Source: a virus
Direction: 5' to 3' (one strand)
Length of the DNA stretch: 43,429 nucleotides
Virus record (IMG/VR): IMGVR_UViG_3300042881_003669
Span: 1-43,429 of that record
Shown: positions 40,301-43,429 of the stretch, one piece after another
How positions within the stretch are numbered: the first letter of the stretch is position 1
How the letters are laid out: the number at the start of each line of letters is the position of its first letter
Program-made: the position numbers and the translations under genes
The notes under the pieces: model-generated
Database searches by the model: none
Seen by the model: the letters and a program-made list of their open reading frames with translations, nothing else
Told to the model about the DNA's origin: nothing

Positions 40301-42834
40301 CTGATGCTGTATTTGTAAGAACTAAATCAGGTCCCTATTATAATGTTGCTTATCCAAAAGGTGTTACAACTGGACCTCACTTGATTACATCAGGATTTCA
40401 AGATAAGTCTTTAGTGACTCTTGGTACTGTTGTACAAAACAGTGGTAACTCTGCATTTATATCAAATGATCTTCCTGACTTTAATGATGATGATAAAGAT
40501 AATCCATTTAGCTTACCAATTGCAAGTCATTATGGTGGTTTAAAAGGTAGAGTTAGAAATCAGTATGGTCAATTAGGAAGTGAGTTTCAAATTGTAATTA
40601 CTCCATGTGAGCAAAAGTTATCTGGATATAATATTCCAATATCGAATTGGACATGTCCTACAAATGCAATAAACTATACATTTAAAACAATTGTAAGAAC
40701 ACCGTTGCTTTTTGGTGGAGATACCTATATAAATAGATATACAGAAAAGAACAATATGATGTTCTTTTATGATTGGTTATTTCAACAACCAGATGGTTTT
40801 GAGTATAACTACTATTTACGTAGTATGATACCTCAAACAAGATTTAAATTAAATAGTACAAAGTATGATGTGAGTTTCTTATCAGAGGCACTTAACTTTT
40901 CATCACCATCTGTACCAGGAACTGGGGCATTACCAGGGGCATTCTATAATCTTGATTATCGTGTTAATCTTTTAAGATATTATGATTATACAGATGATGT
41001 TCAAAGAGGTATCGGAACTTCTATATTAGGTTTAAAAGATACATACAAAGGATTCTTTACAGTTAAGCAAGCATACTTTTATCTTGCTAATTCAGGTATA
41101 CGAGATTTCTTTGTAGAGTCAGAAGTAATTGTTGACTTTAGAAAACAAAGTACTAGAGAAGGTGGTAAACATTATGACCCATACAGATATACTGATTATG
41201 TAGCTATGTTTGATATGAACCCAAATATTATGGGAAGACTTAGTGAATATTTATATGATTACTCATTAAGTGTATCAAAATTATATAACCAGTATTTTTC
41301 TTCAGGAAGTGTTCAGTCAAGATATTATGATCCTAAAGTATCTAAACTTTGCTATACATATTATCCAGATAGAATAATTTATTCTCTACCACAACAAGAT
41401 GAAGCAATTAAAGATAGTTGGTTTATATATTTAGTAAATAACTACAAAGAGTTTAAAGGACAAATATCTGGTGTTAAGTCAATTAATAAATCAGGTATAT
41501 TCATTACATTTAAAAATGAAAGTCCTTTAATGTATCAAGGTGTAGATACACTTGAGACAGATTTAAATACAAAAATTACTATTGGTGACGGAGGTTTATT
41601 TTCACAACCTCAACAAGCTGTATCTAATGCAGATAAAGCATATGAGTATGGTTCATCACAAAATAGGTTATCAGTTATATCTACTCCAGTAGGAATATTC
41701 TACATGTCCCAAAATCAAGGTCGTGTATTTACATATGCTCAAGGTTTACAAGAGATATCTCAGACAGGATTAAAGTGGTGGTTTATTTTATACTTACCAT
41801 ATAAACTTACACAAGACTTTCCAGATTATCCTTGGCAAGATAATCCTGTAGCTGGTATTGGTTGTCAAGCAACTTATGATAGTTCAAGTTCTGTGCTTTA
41901 TTTTGCTAAAAGAGATTATTTACTTAAATCTCAATATAAAGGTAGAGTAACTTATAGATCATTGAATCCTGACGGAACTGGTGATGATTTTATTTTAGAT
42001 GGTAATATAAACGCAAGATATAATTTAGGAGATAGCTTCTTATTTGAAGATGCTTCATGGACAATAAGTTATGATCCTAAACAACAGTATTGGATTAGTT
42101 TTCATGATTGGCATGCTGACTTAATGATTCCAACAAAAGATATTTTCTTAACTACCAGCAAAGATGGTATTTGGAAACATAGTTATATCTGTGATGGTTT
42201 CTGTAATTTCTATGGTCAGCAATATGGATTTGAAATTGAGTTTCCAATTGTTACCGGACAATCTGTAATGACAACAAGATCGTTTGAATATATTCTAGAA
42301 TCTTATAGAAGAAACGGGGATAGTTGTATAGATCAGCATCATGTTCTTGATTATAATTTTGATCAAGCTATAGTGTATAATACCGAACAGGTTTCTGGAT
42401 ATCTTAATCTAAACTTATATCCAAAAAATAATATTAATCTGTCATTACAATATCCTAAGTTAAATGCAAATCAAGCTTCATATGATATTCTTTTTTCTAA
42501 AGAAGAACAAAAGTATAGGTTTAATCAGTTCTGGGATATAACAAAAGATCGAGACGAATTTCCAATAGGTTCTGATTATCCACCAACTGGACCATTAATT
42601 CCTGGTACTACAATTTTACAAGGTAATTATTCTTCAGAAAATACATGGATAACCAGTGCTGATGGATATACAAGAATTCTTAATCCACTTAATATGGATT
42701 ATACTAAACCGGAATTACAAAGAAAAAGGTTTAGACATTATCTTAATTTCTTAAATTTAAGAAGAAAACAATGTGATAATGTAAACATGATAGTTAAAAT
42801 GTCAAATACCAAAACTCAATTTTCCCCTAGATAA
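37369..42834 (+). CDS. Muzzle / tail stabilisation-like giant protein
   Basis: This encodes 1821 residues, the largest product here. The N-terminus (NSFTKGLNKDSDPSFVQEGMWTHAIN, about 11-36, then GDVGTLSNETSN) matches the pattern of crAss-like muzzle and P22 gp10-like tail-needle-base proteins: F-KGL-D, W-A-N and G-L-NE-SN. The rest is beta-rich, as in propeller-type tail components. Residues about 750-865 form a striking Ala/Gly/Ile-rich hydrophobic segment (two or three potential membrane helices). It probably forms the distal tail tube or muzzle that opens on adsorption. The next start codon overlaps its stop (TAATG). Confidence 0.72.
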   Translation: MAKDQGIQDTSKIITNSFTKGLNKDSDPSFVQEGMWTHAINVVNNTIEGDVGTLSNETSNFLCGQAGKTMPALATHKYIIGAIYLYSDKWIIFTAGHNAQGKRITSEIGLLEEDVCRYREIVQDKCLKFDKRYLISGASREKEDCTWQVYWADGFNPDRFLNVGDPKTWPTLDYSWLGGGSSSMNYYSNGTNLTFLWPGVAWEKTVTLVNQCEFVTLKNSLDCDKTRLARLMETPCLNLTLGQSGGTMANGTYFAMIAYTIKGQKVTDYFSQSNYQFIYTVNDLEGSLTLEVNADTENFDEFVLVMVEATNQQTVASQMGFYSTNTTRISIDQINQTNVKIPLEQLPIQTPVFETTDQMTDVNGYLLRVGPKSKFDFNYQPLANMIRTRWASVEYPADYYMNGGNKTNYLRDEVYTFYIRWVYDTGDKSASYHIPGRAPRNFTLPNGNVVAETTDLDDPNALATDDKVFEVYNTATQLLYPSTFPNATLNSNGQWQLSDGGVLLAVGEMGYWESTEKYPDDRPDLWNPSQYCWTGPSAQIPSGKTEGPFDLCGKNIRHHKFPENFIANSSSTNVLHFKPNSNSATTGDDFAIRLLGVMFENITYPKDQDGIDIPGIVGYEILRGSREGNKTIIAKGMVNNFRTFVPRGSVAKNKTGIYQNYPYNTILPIGYSSSPSDHNYLYNDPYIKNEKKNRNNVYNQSIPTDVFTFHSPDTMFRTPFLSTTEFKLYGTLNGYAELNFQEPNGHPKFKLLSNASALAMIIGGIAEAIISLIGKRTINQPTIIPGSGASDAAGVAAGASIAGNAALAGGAALYNGFIATYYSTGLALVDALLVPFVGYSGTQVAIADQALANATNVAAATGATVPATIKGTIELPKFAYLDPVTRALGALNQVAFYFSEGADVTLRLLYLITPYRQYALQQVSHGYYSDMVKISSSQLSRFTIENSFYMRDNIQDVPKYQDYLGNYKTYTINNLKRSDAVFVRTKSGPYYNVAYPKGVTTGPHLITSGFQDKSLVTLGTVVQNSGNSAFISNDLPDFNDDDKDNPFSLPIASHYGGLKGRVRNQYGQLGSEFQIVITPCEQKLSGYNIPISNWTCPTNAINYTFKTIVRTPLLFGGDTYINRYTEKNNMMFFYDWLFQQPDGFEYNYYLRSMIPQTRFKLNSTKYDVSFLSEALNFSSPSVPGTGALPGAFYNLDYRVNLLRYYDYTDDVQRGIGTSILGLKDTYKGFFTVKQAYFYLANSGIRDFFVESEVIVDFRKQSTREGGKHYDPYRYTDYVAMFDMNPNIMGRLSEYLYDYSLSVSKLYNQYFSSGSVQSRYYDPKVSKLCYTYYPDRIIYSLPQQDEAIKDSWFIYLVNNYKEFKGQISGVKSINKSGIFITFKNESPLMYQGVDTLETDLNTKITIGDGGLFSQPQQAVSNADKAYEYGSSQNRLSVISTPVGIFYMSQNQGRVFTYAQGLQEISQTGLKWWFILYLPYKLTQDFPDYPWQDNPVAGIGCQATYDSSSSVLYFAKRDYLLKSQYKGRVTYRSLNPDGTGDDFILDGNINARYNLGDSFLFEDASWTISYDPKQQYWISFHDWHADLMIPTKDIFLTTSKDGIWKHSYICDGFCNFYGQQYGFEIEFPIVTGQSVMTTRSFEYILESYRRNGDSCIDQHHVLDYNFDQAIVYNTEQVSGYLNLNLYPKNNINLSLQYPKLNANQASYDILFSKEEQKYRFNQFWDITKDRDEFPIGSDYPPTGPLIPGTTILQGNYSSENTWITSADGYTRILNPLNMDYTKPELQRKRFRHYLNFLNLRRKQCDNVNMIVKMSNTKTQFSPR

Positions 42835-43429
42835 TGTATAATAAAAAAGTATTAATTGATTCTCTTAAGAAACTTGGTAGTGCAAAAGCCCCTGCTGTAA
42901 AAAAAGATTTTATTGTAGATCCAAGGGGTCAACAACCTTATCCTACATCAGGGTATAGTAATGACTATCCACAGATGAGATCAGGTGGTAGTAAACATAA
43001 TCATGTTGTAGTAAAGCCTTCTAAAATAGAGGGGGCAGATAAAGGTTTGTTTTCTAATCAGGGTTTTAGAAAAGATCAACTTATAGGTTTAGCACATAGA
43101 GATGGGCAACCTGTTGGTAAAATTGGAAACATGCATAATCATTCTGATGAACCTAACATGTATAGTATTAAGAAAGGTAATGAAAGATATGTTTATGCTA
43201 AAAGAGATATACAACCCGGAGAAGAGTTAACTACAGATTATAGACAACAACCAGAATTAGAACAACCTGAAGACTTTATGAGAAAAGGAGGATCTGCTCC
43301 TAAACTTCCAAAAAAGAAAAACTCTAAAGCCTACTCAAGAAGTCTTGAAGCAACAAATAGATTATTTGCAGAACATCCTTTCTTTGCTCAACCTAAGTCT
43401 AGAAAGAATAAGATTTATGATCCTAATGC
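42834..43429 (+). CDS. SET-domain protein, partial at the window end
   Basis: This covers 198 residues visible with no stop before the window edge. The start overlaps the previous stop (TAATG). A compact SET-like lysine-methyltransferase domain spans about 60-140: EGADKGLFS (66-74, cofactor-loop motif), NHSDEPN (102-108, matching NHSxxPN) and GEELTTDY (129-136, matching GEELTxDY with the catalytic Tyr136). The stretch between the first two motifs is only about 30 residues, shorter even than in the viral vSET. The protein also has phage-style motifs MRSGG (48-52) and MRKGG (149-153) and a basic Lys-rich linker. Activity is uncertain because of the short middle part. Confidence 0.78.
   Translation, partial: MYNKKVLIDSLKKLGSAKAPAVKKDFIVDPRGQQPYPTSGYSNDYPQMRSGGSKHNHVVVKPSKIEGADKGLFSNQGFRKDQLIGLAHRDGQPVGKIGNMHNHSDEPNMYSIKKGNERYVYAKRDIQPGEELTTDYRQQPELEQPEDFMRKGGSAPKLPKKKNSKAYSRSLEATNRLFAEHPFFAQPKSRKNKIYDPN

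Noticed and set aside
1-43429. Stop-codon reassignment (TAG as glutamine), known in some crAss-like phages
   Set aside because: TAG ends several compact genes here (for example at 22437, 22591 and 22818) directly before well-placed starts, and long genes show no in-frame TAG needing suppression.
1-43429. tRNA genes, CRISPR arrays, insertion sequences or an integrase
   Set aside because: I saw no cloverleaf-like CCA-ending segments, no regularly spaced direct repeats and no transposase or recombinase motifs. Gaps between genes are short and explained by promoters and terminators.

Overview
The window looks like the structural and packaging half of a large, AT-rich tailed phage (or prophage-like contig) infecting a Bacteroidota host, probably a crAss-like podovirus (Crassvirales). 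Assignment rests on protein content and order read from the translations, not on a database search. The order is HU/IHF-like protein, PD-(D/E)XK nuclease, large terminase, ~900-aa portal, scaffold-like protein, ~540-aa capsid protein, appendage genes, two neck/ring-like proteins and an 1821-aa muzzle-like protein. There is no tape-measure, sheath or tail-tube gene. The host inference comes from TATATTTG boxes that fit the Bacteroidota -7 element (TAnnTTTG), A-rich leaders without Shine-Dalgarno sequences, and a fibre protein that resembles Bacteroidota secreted adhesion proteins. TAG is used as a normal stop.

Layout: (1) 1-516 holds one leftward small gene with its own terminator, then a divergent regulatory region with a 17-bp palindrome and a GC-rich island. 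(2) 517-2285 is a small accessory block: HExxH protein, a small hypothetical gene, GroES-like co-chaperonin, DUF3310 protein, small membrane protein. (3) 2390-9899 carries virion-associated and fibre proteins, then a lysis cassette (two membrane proteins and a zinc amidase) and a KGG-motif protein. (4) 10014-17653 is the packaging operon ending with the portal. (5) 17748-20657 is scaffold plus major capsid protein under their own promoter-like box, closed by a strong terminator. (6) 20736-25363 holds a virion-like protein, a run of very basic small proteins (several with KGG motifs), a putative connector and a complete ferritin. (7) 25442-26833 is a solitary cassette with promoter-like box and terminator encoding an unrecognised, probably abundant structural protein. 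(8) 26902-34948 holds Cys-rich appendage proteins, including a collagen-like fibre. (9) 35125-42834 holds neck/ring-like proteins and the muzzle-like protein. (10) 42834 to the window end is a SET-domain protein, cut by the window edge.

Most genes are on the + strand, tightly packed, and often coupled by ATGA or TAATG overlaps. Hairpin terminators follow 960, 2285, 3181, 9899, 20657, 26833 and 34948. Several lie upstream of genes with no visible promoter of their own, so they may act as partial terminators that set gene dosage. Promoter-like boxes fall into TATATTTG and GTATATTA forms, and three genes share an AACCAACAA leader exactly two bases before ATG.

The most unusual content is a compact SET-like lysine-methyltransferase domain in a phage protein that also carries the motifs of the phage's own lysine/glycine-rich proteins, and a ferritin with an intact ferroxidase centre embedded among virion genes. 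Together with the HU/IHF-like protein and at least eight basic proteins, the SET protein suggests, as a hypothesis only, a phage system of modifiable basic proteins acting on DNA or inside the head.
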